Source: Neobacillus sp. FSL H8-0543 (GTDB lineage Bacteria; Bacillota; Bacilli; Bacillales; Cytobacillaceae). Taken from it: a DNA stretch of 64,000 nt. Location of the stretch: the NCBI RefSeq assembly GCF_038592905.1, contig NZ_CP151943.1, positions 2,988,501 to 3,052,500 on the forward strand, read 5' to 3'. The translations under genes were made by a program, and so were the position numbers. Positions 52,423-61,160 of the stretch are shown piece after piece. Numbering within the stretch: position 1 is the stretch's first letter; each line of letters starts with the position of its first letter. The notes below the pieces were generated by a model. It worked only from the letters and a program-made list of their open reading frames with translations. It was not told the DNA's origin and did no database searches.

Positions 52423-53391
52423 TTGAAAAAATTTTCGATTACTTTGCAGGATATAATCCAATCGCATCAGAAAATTCAGCCTTATATTCACCACACACCT
52501 CTAGAGTATAATGAAGTGTTAAGTCAGTTATATAAAACGGATATCTTTTTAAAATTAGAAAACCTTCAAATAACAGGAAGCTTTAAAGCAAGAGGGTCTC
52601 TCAACAAGTTGTTAACATTAGATGAAATCGAGCGTCAACGTGGTGTAATTGCTCCTTCTGCAGGTAATCATGGAATCGGCTTAGCCTATGCAGCTAAGAA
52701 ATTAAATGTACCTGCTCATGTTTATTTACCAAAAGATGCAGATCAAAGTAAAATTCAAGCTTTAAAGAACTATGGCGCGCAATTATCCTTTTTTGAAACA
52801 ATGGAGGATGCTAGGATTGCAGCCATAAACACAGCACATGAAACGGGAAAAACGTTTCTTTCTGCATACAATGATCCATCGGTTATTTCAGCTGGTGGCA
52901 CAGTTGCTTTAGAGATTATAGAAGATTTGGCAGACGTCGATGTAGTGATAACTTGTTTAGGAGGAGGGGGACTTACAGCTGGCATCTGTTTAGCCTTAAA
53001 ATCTATCAATCCAAGAATTGAAGTTTGGGCTATAGAGCCTAAAAACAGTCCTTCCATAGCTACTTGGCACGATCAAGGAAAGGTTACAAACGTTGAATTA
53101 AAAACTTCAATAGCTGAGGGCCTAAGCGGTCCTATCGATCCTGAAACGATTACTTTTCCAATTATTCATCAATATATTGATAGAATTTTAACAGTATCAG
53201 AAGAAGAAATTGTAAAAGCCATGAAACTAATGGTAGAATGCCAATACATTGTGGAACCTTCAGGAGTAGCAGGTGTTGCAGCGTTAAGTCAATGTGGAAA
53301 TGAATTAAAGGGGTTAAAAACAGCCATCGTAGTTACAGGTAGAAATATTTCTTGGTCTAGATTTATTTCTATTGTTCAAAAATGGAGGTGA
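52423..53391 (+). CDS. PLP-dependent threonine/serine dehydratase-like enzyme
   Basis: Fold-type II PLP enzyme of the threonine ammonia-lyase group, 322 residues, with no C-terminal ACT domain (catabolic type). The Schiff-base lysine is in LQITGSFKARGSLNKL, the phosphate-binding loop is CLGGGGLTAG, and SAGNHGIGLAYAAKKL is characteristic. TTG start with GGGAGATG. Divergent LysR control suggests induction by a particular amino acid. Related enzymes include EutB of hydroxyectoine degradation and serine/threonine racemases, so the exact substrate is open. Confidence 0.88.
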   Translation: MKKFSITLQDIIQSHQKIQPYIHHTPLEYNEVLSQLYKTDIFLKLENLQITGSFKARGSLNKLLTLDEIERQRGVIAPSAGNHGIGLAYAAKKLNVPAHVYLPKDADQSKIQALKNYGAQLSFFETMEDARIAAINTAHETGKTFLSAYNDPSVISAGGTVALEIIEDLADVDVVITCLGGGGLTAGICLALKSINPRIEVWAIEPKNSPSIATWHDQGKVTNVELKTSIAEGLSGPIDPETITFPIIHQYIDRILTVSEEEIVKAMKLMVECQYIVEPSGVAGVAALSQCGNELKGLKTAIVVTGRNISWSRFISIVQKWR

Positions 53392-53469
53392 ATTTGTAGG
53401 GGGATACACCTGTCAGTGTAACCTTACAATTTTCAGTAAAAATGGCATAACGATCGGTATATACCAACA

Positions 53470-53509
53470 AAAAATGCCTATCAAATCATACAATTTGATA
53501 GGCATTTTA
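53470..53509. terminator. Bidirectional terminator
   Basis: AAAAATGCCTATCAAAT pairs with ATTTGATAGGCATTTT around 6 bases; serves the dehydratase gene and ilvE. Confidence 0.92.
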
Positions 53510-53557
53510 TCTTACATTTTCTTCATTGCGATATTGTATTCTTACAAGGTAGGCAGC

Positions 53558-54640
53558 TTAGACCTCTACCTGAGCAACTTTCACTACCCAGTTAAATGGA
53601 TCTTCTTTATTGCCGAGTTGTATTCCGGTCATTTCATCATATAGGTCCTGTGATAGTTGGCCGATTTTATAATCATTGATTACGATGGCATGATCGTTCC
53701 AATGTAATTCGCCAACGGGGGAAATAACGGCGGCCGTACCGGCTCCGAAGACTTCTTCCAGTTCTCCGCGCTCATGTGCTGCATAAACCTCTTCAATCGA
53801 AATTTTTTCTTCTCGTACTGGTATCTTCCAATAGTTTAATAACTGAATAACTGAGTCACGTGTGACACCAGGTAAAATGCTGCCATTTAATCTTGGTGTG
53901 ACCACTTCGCCATTTATTTTGAAGAAGATATTCATACTACCGACTTCTTCCACATATTTGTTTTCTTTCGCATCAAGCCAAAGTATTTGGGCAAAACCAT
54001 TTGCATCAGCCTTTTCTTGTGCCTTTAGGCTGGCGGCATAATTGCCTGCAGTCTTTACATGGCCAACCCCTCCAATGGAGGCCCTGACGTATTGCTCTTC
54101 TACGTAAATTTTTACAGGACTTAATTGACTGCCATAATAAGCACCTGATGGGGAGAGGATGACAAGCAATTTATATTCTTTTGCCGGCCTTACACCGAGA
54201 TAGGCTTCTGTCGAGAAAATGAATGGGCGAATATAAAGCGAAGTCCCGTCACCATCTGGAATCCAATCTTTTTCCGTAAAAACTAATTGTTTGATCGCAC
54301 GTAATAAAAATTCCTCATCAATTTGCGGTATACAAAGTCTGTCGCATGATTGATTAAAACGCTTCATGTTCTTTTCTGGACGGAAAAGCTGAATGGTGCC
54401 GTCCGCTCCTTTATAAGCCTTCATACCTTCAAAAATCGCTTGTCCATAGTGAAAAACCATTGCTGCTGGATCTAATGTTAATGGTTCGTAGGGAGTAATT
54501 CTCGGGTTATACCATCCAGTCTCACTATGAAAATCCATTACAAACATATAATCGCTGAAATACTTTCCGAAGCCCAATGAAGAAGTATCAGGCTTTGTCT
54601 TTAATTCTTCTCTTTGAATGAATAAAATCTCTTGGTTCAT
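53558..54640 (-). CDS. ilvE: Branched-chain amino-acid aminotransferase
   Basis: Last step of Val/Leu/Ile synthesis and first step of their breakdown; class IV PLP aminotransferase, 360 residues from the ATG at 54640 (AGAGGTG upstream). The PLP lysine is in GGVGHVKTAGNYAASL; FHYGQAIFEGMKAYKG, YIRPFIFSTEAYLGVRPA, YVEEVGSMNIFF and LPGVTRDSVIQL are family signatures. Monocistronic, closed by the shared terminator at 53470. Confidence 0.94.
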   Translation of the reverse strand: MNQEILFIQREELKTKPDTSSLGFGKYFSDYMFVMDFHSETGWYNPRITPYEPLTLDPAAMVFHYGQAIFEGMKAYKGADGTIQLFRPEKNMKRFNQSCDRLCIPQIDEEFLLRAIKQLVFTEKDWIPDGDGTSLYIRPFIFSTEAYLGVRPAKEYKLLVILSPSGAYYGSQLSPVKIYVEEQYVRASIGGVGHVKTAGNYAASLKAQEKADANGFAQILWLDAKENKYVEEVGSMNIFFKINGEVVTPRLNGSILPGVTRDSVIQLLNYWKIPVREEKISIEEVYAAHERGELEEVFGAGTAAVISPVGELHWNDHAIVINDYKIGQLSQDLYDEMTGIQLGNKEDPFNWVVKVAQVEV

Positions 54641-54868
54641 AATCACACCTCTTTTAAATCTTTATTAATTTTGGATTTATAATTTTACGAATTATCTTAC
54701 TATACTATACCACTCAAACCGTTTTTTCATCCAGTATGTAGACTCATTTTCGTATAGCAACTAAATTAATTATTAAATAGAAAAAATTAACAAGTCCTAC
54801 TAATTTCTACATAAATAAAGGAAAAAAAGGTAACTGTAAGCATAGGTCTATTTTAGGAGGAAAGTAAA

Positions 54869-55420
54869 ATGAAGGTATATAAAAAAATATTCTTTTGCTT
54901 ATTTGCTTGCGCGTTGGTTACTGGGTGTAATATGAACCAACAAGGAAGTGAACATAACCAGAAGGGTGAAGTGGATAACCGGCAGCAAGGGGCTCGCAAT
55001 GTAGGCAATGCCTTAGGTAATACCAACATGGACTTTATGAACAACACGAACAATATCAAGAACACAACTACTAGGAGAAATAATAACTCTCATCTGCGTG
55101 TCGCAGGTGAAGCGCAGGACCATATTGAGAATCTATTCGAAGTAAAACATGCTACCATCATTGTACTGGATAGAGATGCTTTTGTAGCGGTGGTTATGGA
55201 TAATGACTTAAATGGTGAAGTTAGTCCGCGTATCGAGGATGAAATTGCTGCGCAGGTTAGATCTACTGACAATTCAATTAGAAATGTATTTATTTCAAGT
55301 AACCCGGATTTTGTCGAAAGTATGAGTGAGTATGGAGACAAAATAAGAAGTGGTAAATCGAAAACTGGTCTAGAAAAGGAATTTAATGAAATGACAAAAA
55401 GAGTTTTCCAGGATCGTTAG
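54869..55420 (+). CDS. YhcN/YlaJ-family sporulation lipoprotein
   Basis: 183 residues. Signal peptide with lipobox ALVTGC, an N/Q-rich linker with repeated NN and GN, then the conserved domain LRVAGEAQDHIENLFEVKHATIIVLDRDAFVAVVMDND and VRSTDNSIRNVFISSNPDFVESM. This family is found in spore membranes and is one sign that the organism sporulates. TTAGGAGG precedes the ATG. Role inferred to be in spore germination or outgrowth. Confidence 0.9.
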   Translation: MKVYKKIFFCLFACALVTGCNMNQQGSEHNQKGEVDNRQQGARNVGNALGNTNMDFMNNTNNIKNTTTRRNNNSHLRVAGEAQDHIENLFEVKHATIIVLDRDAFVAVVMDNDLNGEVSPRIEDEIAAQVRSTDNSIRNVFISSNPDFVESMSEYGDKIRSGKSKTGLEKEFNEMTKRVFQDR

Positions 55421-55474
55421 GCAGACCTTAGTTAAGCCTCAGTCCCAATTTATTTTTATACCCTTTTATTATAT

Positions 55475-55519
55475 AAATAGCCCTATTCCCTAACGCAAAC
55501 GGGGAACAGGGCTATTTTT
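55475..55519 (+). terminator. Terminator of the sporulation lipoprotein gene
   Basis: AAATAGCCCTATTCCC pairs with GGGGAACAGGGCTATTT, then TTT. Confidence 0.92.
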
Positions 55520-55646
55520 GTGTTAGAAAGATTATCCTCTAAAGCAGGAAAAACGTATTTGAAAATAGAAGACATGTTAAGACATAGGAAAGAATGAATT
55601 TATGGGGATTGAATGAAAAAACAATAAATCAAGGGGTGGGAGTTAG

Positions 55647-56270
55647 TTGAATATTTATCTTATACGTCATGGGGAAGCAGAGCATAATATCGACCGGGCA
55701 GTAATGTCTCATACACATGATTCACAGCATAGCTTGACAGAGCTTGGACAAAAACAAGCACAAAAAACCGGTGAATTTCTCCAATCAAAAATGAATGATA
55801 AAACGATTTTATATAGCTCTCCCTATTTACGTACGATTCAAACGGCGAAGGCTATCCATTCATTGCTGCCCCAGCAAGTTCCATTTTACGAGAATCCGCT
55901 TTTACGAGAGTGGGAATTAGGAAATCTTTACGACTTTAATAACCGGACCCCAGAGGCCAAAAGAGAGTTTAAAGCAGCAGGTCTTTTTTACTTTCGCCAC
56001 CCAAATGGGGAATCACTAGCTGATGTTTATTTACGTGCAACTATGTTTATGAACACGGTAGTGGAACGGGTGAGGCAGCAACAGCGGTATGAGAATCTGG
56101 TGGTCGTCTCCCATGCTGGATTTATTCATATGCTTCTTGCCTTTCTGATGAACTGGCCAGTTGAAGAATTGGCTGATTTCAAACCGATCGAAAATGCCTC
56201 GGTCATCACCATACATGAAGAATCCGGTGATTATCAGTATAAGAAGATTTTTGTACCAGAGATTAATTAA
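55647..56270 (+). CDS. Histidine phosphatase family protein
   Basis: 207-residue phosphoglycerate-mutase-like phosphatase. The catalytic RHG motif is in YLIRHGEAEHN; TILYSSPYLRTIQTAKAI, LREWELGNLYDF and VVVSHAGFIHMLL hold the other active-site Arg, Glu and His. TTG start behind GGGGTGGGAG. Substrate unknown. Monocistronic with a terminator at 56279. Confidence 0.88.
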   Translation: MNIYLIRHGEAEHNIDRAVMSHTHDSQHSLTELGQKQAQKTGEFLQSKMNDKTILYSSPYLRTIQTAKAIHSLLPQQVPFYENPLLREWELGNLYDFNNRTPEAKREFKAAGLFYFRHPNGESLADVYLRATMFMNTVVERVRQQQRYENLVVVSHAGFIHMLLAFLMNWPVEELADFKPIENASVITIHEESGDYQYKKIFVPEIN

Positions 56271-56278
56271 ATGAGGAG

Positions 56279-56319
56279 AAACCTTCCCCCACACCTTGTG
56301 GCAGGAGGGTTTATTTTTT
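56279..56319 (+). terminator. Terminator of the phosphatase gene
   Basis: AAACCTTCC pairs with GGAGGGTTT over a longer loop, then A and T8. Confidence 0.8.
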
Positions 56320-56335
56320 TTGGAAACGTAATTAC

Positions 56336-56364
56336 ATGACAGTTTCTATTATTAACACTATAAT
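56336..56364 (+). promoter_or_regulatory. Sigma-A promoter of metNIQ
   Basis: ATGACA, 17-base spacer, TATAAT. No S-box (SAM) riboswitch is visible in the 65-base leader that follows, unlike many Bacillus metNPQ operons. Confidence 0.75.
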
Positions 56365-56429
56365 AATGTGGGTAGAAAACATAGAGTAGGATTTGAAAGG
56401 GACGGATTGAAAAGGAGGTGTGTTGTACG

Positions 56430-57170
56430 GTGATTTCTTTGCACAATGTCAGCAAAAGCTATAAGCAGGCTCTGACAGCACTGCAGGCTGTCCAATCAGT
56501 TTCACTAAAGATTGATAAAGGCGAAGTTCACGGGATTATCGGCTCAAGTGGCGCAGGAAAATCTACCTTGCTTCGTTTAATCAATTTACTTGAGATACCT
56601 AATGAAGGAACAGTAGTTGTTGGTAAACATACGCTAACGGAGCTTTCAAGCAGGAAGCTTCGTGAAGTAAGACAATCAATCGGGATGATTTTTCAGCATT
56701 TTAACTTAGTGGCGAATAAAACAGTATTTGATAATGTCTCGGTGCCACTTGAACTGGCAGGCTATTCAAAAAAGGCACGCCAGGAAAGAGTCAATGAATG
56801 TCTGGAATTTGTCGGTCTTGTAGATAAAGCAAGGCAATACCCAGCTCAATTAAGCGGTGGTCAAAAGCAACGGGTGGCGATTGCCAGAGCACTTGCGAAC
56901 AGACCAACCGTATTGTTATGTGATGAACCAACTTCTGCTTTGGATCCACAGACAACGGGTGGCATTCTAGAAGTACTTCAAACAATAAATAAAGAGTTTG
57001 GTGTGACCATAGTCATCGTCAGCCATGAGATGGATGTCGTTAAAAGCATTTGCGATAAAGTAACGGTGATGGAAAGTGGTAAAATTCTTCAGACTGTATC
57101 AATTAAACCACAGGGATTTGTCATTCCTAGAGATGATCCACATTGGTTTATACAGCAGTTGAGCAACTAA
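56430..57170 (+). CDS. metN: Methionine-type ABC transporter ATPase MetN (short form)
   Basis: ATPase of a MetNIQ importer. Walker A GSSGAGKST, signature LSGGQKQRVAIARAL, Walker B VLLCDEPTSALDP and H-loop SHEMDVV are intact. The GTG at 56430 follows AGGAGG; 246 residues. B. subtilis MetN has about 340 residues with a C-terminal NIL domain that senses methionine; here the protein ends shortly after VTVMESGKILQTVSIKPQGF, so the feedback domain is missing. Thirteen bases separate it from metI. Substrate could be methionine or a related amino acid. Confidence 0.88.
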   Translation: MISLHNVSKSYKQALTALQAVQSVSLKIDKGEVHGIIGSSGAGKSTLLRLINLLEIPNEGTVVVGKHTLTELSSRKLREVRQSIGMIFQHFNLVANKTVFDNVSVPLELAGYSKKARQERVNECLEFVGLVDKARQYPAQLSGGQKQRVAIARALANRPTVLLCDEPTSALDPQTTGGILEVLQTINKEFGVTIVIVSHEMDVVKSICDKVTVMESGKILQTVSIKPQGFVIPRDDPHWFIQQLSN

Positions 57171-57182
57171 AGGAGAGGTAAC

Positions 57183-57845
57183 ATGCCTGAAATCATTTTA
57201 CAATATCAAGCAGAGATATGGCAGTCTATTGGAGAAACCTTTGTCATGGTTGGAGTTTCCATTGTTGCAGCGTTTTTGATTGGACTCCCAGTTGGTACCT
57301 TGCTGTATTTGTGTCGCAAGGATCAGCTGCTTGAAAATCGTATCATTTATTCCAGTTTAAATATATTTGTCAATATCGTTCGTTCCTTCCCTTTTCTATT
57401 GCTTGTTGTATTTTTAATCCCATTTACGCGATTGATTGTCGGGACAGCCATTGGTACCATTGCAGCTACGATCCCGCTAACAATTATGGCGATTGCTTAC
57501 TATTCAAGGCTGGTGGAGCAAGCTTTACTTGAAGTCCCGCACGGTGTGATTGACTCAGCCGTGTCAATGGGTGCATCGATAACAGAAATTATATTCAAGT
57601 TCCTTTATGTGGAGGCGCGGTCGGGACTGGCGCTCGGATTAACGACGTCTACGATTAGTTTTATCTCCTATTCCACGGTTATGGGGATTGTGGGTGGAGG
57701 CGGTGTTGGCGATTTTGCGATTCGTTATGGCTATCAACGTTTTGAAACGGAACTTATGATTTATATGATTATCATTATGATTTTCTTTGTGCAAACCATC
57801 CAGTTTACTGGAACAACAATGGCTAAACGTTTGGATAAACGTTAA
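57183..57845 (+). CDS. metI: Methionine-type ABC transporter permease MetI
   Basis: 220 residues with five membrane segments. The EAA-like coupling loop is VEQALLEVPHGVIDSAVSMGAS, and the final segments GLTTSTISFISYSTVMGIVGGGGVGDFAIRYGYQRF are diagnostic for MetI. AAAGGAGAGG precedes the ATG. Middle gene of the operon. Confidence 0.92.
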   Translation: MPEIILQYQAEIWQSIGETFVMVGVSIVAAFLIGLPVGTLLYLCRKDQLLENRIIYSSLNIFVNIVRSFPFLLLVVFLIPFTRLIVGTAIGTIAATIPLTIMAIAYYSRLVEQALLEVPHGVIDSAVSMGASITEIIFKFLYVEARSGLALGLTTSTISFISYSTVMGIVGGGGVGDFAIRYGYQRFETELMIYMIIIMIFFVQTIQFTGTTMAKRLDKR

Positions 57846-57866
57846 GACTTTATGGAGGAAAAACTT

Positions 57867-58694
57867 ATGAAAAAGATTTTATTACTTATATTTTTAACGC
57901 TTCTTGTATTAGCGGGCTGTGGTACCAATGAGAAATCTGAAAGTGCAGATAAACCAGCAGAAAAGAAAGAAGAAGTAACCTTGAAAGTGGCCACATTAAT
58001 TCCACCAATGACGGATATCCTCGAGATTGTGAAGCCGTTAATGAAAGAGGAGGGTATCAACTTAGAAATCGTTGTGCTGGGTGACAATGTTCAACCGAAT
58101 AATGCACTAGCTAATAATGAAGTTGATGTTAACTTCTTTCAACATATCCCATATATGGAAGAATACAATAAGGCGAATGGGTCGGAATTAGTTCTTGTAC
58201 AACCCATTTACCATGCGGTTTATGGTGCTTATTCTAAACGATTCAAAAACATTGAGGAGCTTCCGGAAGGTGCAACGATTGCGATTGCAAACGATCCAAC
58301 AAACATCGGCCGTTCGCTTGTCATGCTCGCTGACTTTGGCTTAATTACCCTGAAAGAGGGCGTGGGGATTCATGCAACCCAAGCAGATATCGTCAAGAAT
58401 GAGAAAAATTACAAGTTTGAAGAAGTGGATCTCTTGATGCTAGCAAGAATGCTCGATGATGCTGATTTAGTTGCGATGACACCGGCTTACGCAGCTCCGC
58501 TAGGATTAACACCTAATAAGGATGCGATACTGACGGAAAGTATTGAATCAGAGTTTGCTATTTCGTTAGTGGCACGTTCTGATAATGCAGAATCTGAAGC
58601 TGTTCAAATGTTAGCGAAAAAAATGACTGGACCCGAAGTGAAGAAATTTTTAGAGGAAGATTACGCAGAAACGGCTTTACCGGCGTTTCAATAA
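57867..58694 (+). CDS. metQ: Methionine-type substrate-binding lipoprotein MetQ
   Basis: 275-residue lipoprotein (lipobox LLVLAGC, residues up to about 19) of the NlpA/MetQ family. TLKVATLIPPMTDILEIVKPLM, NEVDVNFFQHIPYMEEYNK, YGAYSKRFKNIEELPEGATIAIANDPTNIGRSL and SEFAISLVARSDN are typical. The ATG at 57867 with TGGAGGAAA is used. Binds methionine or a similar amino acid outside the cell and delivers it to MetI/MetN. Confidence 0.93.
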   Translation: MKKILLLIFLTLLVLAGCGTNEKSESADKPAEKKEEVTLKVATLIPPMTDILEIVKPLMKEEGINLEIVVLGDNVQPNNALANNEVDVNFFQHIPYMEEYNKANGSELVLVQPIYHAVYGAYSKRFKNIEELPEGATIAIANDPTNIGRSLVMLADFGLITLKEGVGIHATQADIVKNEKNYKFEEVDLLMLARMLDDADLVAMTPAYAAPLGLTPNKDAILTESIESEFAISLVARSDNAESEAVQMLAKKMTGPEVKKFLEEDYAETALPAFQ

Positions 58695-58740
58695 ACCAGT
58701 GTCAAGCATTTAATGCCCTATTTCAAATGTTGTAGTAAAT

Positions 58741-58786
58741 AAAACGCTGTTGATATTATGATCAAAGGGTTCACTTTAGAGGTGCA
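58741..58786 (+). repeat. Left copy of a ~46-bp inverted repeat
   Basis: From AAAACGCTGTTGAT to AGAGGTGCA; matches the reverse complement of 59832-59877 at about 38 of 46 positions, with CAAAGGGTTCACTT identical. Confidence 0.8.
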
Positions 58787-58843
58787 TGACCTCGTTTTGA
58801 CAGCGCAAATGACAGTAAATGTGGCAAAGAAATAGTTAAAGTG

Positions 58844-58880
58844 AAGAGTGTCTAATTGAATTAAAATGGCACTCTTTTTT
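58844..58880 (+). terminator. Terminator downstream of metQ
   Basis: AAGAGTG pairs with CACTCTT around 19 bases, followed by TTTTT. It lies 150 bases past metQ. Confidence 0.6.
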
Positions 58881-59048
58881 TACTATATAGACCAATGTTT
58901 TAATAATTATTTGATGTTTTTGTAAACTTTATTGTTTCGAGATAATGTAAGCAATAGTAATAAGGCAGAGATAGAATTTCCTTCAGCAAACAAGTTATTG
59001 AGCTTCATACTTCCGGAAAACCTCGATTTGTGGATAATTATTGCTTTT

Positions 59049-59101
59049 GGCTATCGGACCAGCGAAAAATCTTTAATAAAAGATTTATTACGCCGATAGC
59101 C
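59049..59101. repeat. Nested perfect inverted repeats
   Basis: GGCTATCGG pairs with CCGATAGCC (outer), and AAATCTTT with AAAGATTT (inner). 53 bp long, almost the array period, immediately before array B. Confidence 0.85.
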
Positions 59102-59107
59102 TAGCAT

Positions 59108-59641
59108 CCTAGTAGTTATAGGGGATTCATATCGACCAACCCGTTGGAAAATCCTTTATCCCGGTCGTTATGGAAGGTTTATAACTACCGAACCCTTGGA
59201 AAAATTTTAGTCCCGGTCGTTATGGAAGGTTTAAAACGCCCGAACCCTTGGAAAAATCTTAGTCCCGGTCGTTATGAAAGGTTTAAAACGCCCGAACCCT
59301 TGGAAAAATTTTAGTCCCGGTCGTTATGGAAGGTTTAAAACGCCCGAACCCTTGGAAAAATCTTAGTCCCGGTCGTTATGAAAGGTTTAAAACGCCCGAA
59401 CCCTTGGAAAAATTTTAGTCCCGGTCGTTATGGAAGGTTTAAAACGCCCGAACCCTTGGGAAAATCTTAGTCCCGGTCGTTATGAAAGGTTTAAAACGCC
59501 CGAACCCTTGGAAAAATTTTAGTCCCGGTAGTTATGGAAGGTTTAAAACGCCCGAACCCTTGGAAAAATTTTAGTCCCGGTCGTTATGGAAGGTTTAAAA
59601 CGCCCGAACCCTTGGAAAAGTCTTAGTCCCGGTCGTTATGA
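59108..59641. repeat. Tandem array B: about ten units of 52 bp
   Basis: TCCCGGTCGTTA recurs at exact 52-bp steps (59160, 59212, 59264 to 59628). CGGTCGTT pairs with AACGCCCG of the same unit with one mismatch, so each unit can fold. Units alternate between two types, ATTTTAG..ATGGAAGG and ATCTTAG..ATGAAAGG, giving a 104-bp higher-order repeat over at least six units. The first unit (59108-59159) is diverged. No reading frame or ribosome site. Confidence 0.93.
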
Positions 59642-59780
59642 CTTCAAATTGACACTAAATTTGGCATTCAAATTGGTTAGATTTATTCGTTGCACAACAA
59701 GTACTGTCATCTAAAAACATCTTGAAAATTTGATGGTCAATTCTACCCAGAACAGGGCTAAAACCTTGATATACTAATAA

Positions 59781-59810
59781 AAATGGCATGCGTCAATTCG
59801 CATGCCATTT
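59781..59810. terminator. Perfect hairpin without a T tract
   Basis: AAATGGCATGCG pairs with CGCATGCCATTT around TCAATT; possible terminator or structural hairpin. Confidence 0.6.
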
Positions 59811-59831
59811 CATGTGCCAATTAGCCTTTGT

Positions 59832-59877
59832 GCACCTTCCAAGTGAACCCTTTGATATTATGATCAACTGCGTTTTT
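59832..59877 (-). repeat. Right copy of the ~46-bp inverted repeat
   Basis: Reverse complement of the copy at 58741-58786 (about 83% identical). Together they bound 1.14 kb including array B. Confidence 0.8.
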
Positions 59878-60064
59878 ATGTTAATCAAGCAATTCTTTCG
59901 TAAACGGGAAATCCAAAGGAAAGCCCTATGGATTGGATAGGGATGTATTATGTAAGGTATGTAATCGAAATCTTTTTGATGCAGTCGATGTCATTTGCAT
60001 TTCCATCCACAAATCTATTTAATTAAGGCGTATTGTAAAATTTAATAAAAATGGGGGTAAACAA

Positions 60065-61030
60065 TTGAAAGCACTTGTGTTCAATAAATTTGGAGGATCA
60101 GAAGTACTGGAATATCGCGAAATCTCTGATCCGGTCATCGGTAAAGATGAAATACTTGTAAGGATGAAAGCCATTGGCTTGAACTTTGCTGATATATATA
60201 GAAGAAAAGGGAACTATCATCTTGCAGGAAAGCCCCCTTATATTTTAGGTTATGAAGGGGAAGGGATCGTTGAAAAGATAGGAGAGAATGTCAAAGGCAC
60301 TAACGTAGGCGACCGGATTGCCTTTGCAGATGTTCCGTATGCGAATGCAGAGCTAGTAGCAGTGCCAATAGAAAAGGCGATACCAGTGCCAGAAACAATC
60401 CCGTTTGCTGCAGCTGCATCCATTTTGCTCCAAGGCTTGACGGCGCATTATTTAACACGGGATAGTTATGCGGTGAAAGAGAAGGATGTGGTCCTTGTTC
60501 ATGCTGCAGCTGGCGGTGTTGGACAGCTACTCGTTCAAATCGCAAATCTGCTGGGCGGTAAGATAATTGGCTTAACCTCATCCGTAGAAAAAGCAGCGGC
60601 TGCGAAGGAAGCAGGAGCTGATAAGGTTTTCTTGTATAGTGATGATTGGAAAAGAGCAGTGCTAGAGAAGACGAACGGAAAAGGGGTAAATGTTGTATTT
60701 GAATCTGTAGGCTCAACCCTAGAAGACAGCTTTCAGGTAACTTGCATAGGTGGAACCGTTGTTTTTTATGGAATGGCAGGGGGTGACCCAGCAATGGTTG
60801 ACCCGAGAATGTTAATGGATACGTCAAAAACCCTAACTGGCGGTGACCTATGGAATGTCCTTACTTCCCGCGAAGAACGAATTGCTCGTGCGAATGAGCT
60901 GTTCCGATGGATGGAAGAAGGAAAGTTAATAGTATCCGAGCCGACGATATTTGCGTTGCGTGATGGACAAGAAGCACACCGGTATCTTGAAAGCCGCAAG
61001 AGCACCGGCAAAATTCTATTAATTCCTTAG
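60065..61030 (+). CDS. Quinone oxidoreductase (zinc-independent MDR family)
   Basis: 321-residue NADPH-dependent reductase of the medium-chain dehydrogenase superfamily, like QorA. LNFADIYRRKGNY, PYILGYEGEGIVEKIGENV, SILLQGLTAHYLTRDSY and the NADPH loop VLVHAAAGGVGQLLVQIA are diagnostic; the zinc-ligand cysteines of alcohol dehydrogenases are absent. TTG start with GGGGGT 7 or 8 bases ahead. Acts on quinones or enones; the physiological substrate is unknown. Monocistronic, placed between two tandem arrays. Confidence 0.9.
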   Translation: MKALVFNKFGGSEVLEYREISDPVIGKDEILVRMKAIGLNFADIYRRKGNYHLAGKPPYILGYEGEGIVEKIGENVKGTNVGDRIAFADVPYANAELVAVPIEKAIPVPETIPFAAAASILLQGLTAHYLTRDSYAVKEKDVVLVHAAAGGVGQLLVQIANLLGGKIIGLTSSVEKAAAAKEAGADKVFLYSDDWKRAVLEKTNGKGVNVVFESVGSTLEDSFQVTCIGGTVVFYGMAGGDPAMVDPRMLMDTSKTLTGGDLWNVLTSREERIARANELFRWMEEGKLIVSEPTIFALRDGQEAHRYLESRKSTGKILLIP

Positions 61031-61160
61031 GGAAGCAGAGGGACGGTTCAAGGTCATGGAAAAAGCTCTGGGGGTTATTCGTACTTGGGATGAATTTAGA
61101 GACGATTTACACGAGTTTCGAAAGCCTGTTTCTATAGAGCAACCTGAACTGCCTTTATCC

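Larger units (their letters stand above)
58695..60064. other. 1.37-kb gene-free region containing array B within inverted repeats
   Basis: From left to right: left inverted repeat (58741-58786), a terminator (58844-58880), an AT-rich stretch, a large cruciform-like inverted repeat (59049-59101), the 52-bp array B, a perfect hairpin (59781-59810), the right inverted repeat (59832-59877) and the GGGGGT site of the next gene. No reading frame with a ribosome site is seen. Confidence 0.7.

Noticed and set aside
56320..56430. SAM (S-box) riboswitch before metN
   Set aside because: The leader after the promoter is only about 65 bases and lacks the conserved S-box helices and a terminator.
59108..59641. 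CRISPR array or repeat protein gene
   Set aside because: Units are near-identical throughout, 52 is not a multiple of three, and there is no ribosome site or long frame.
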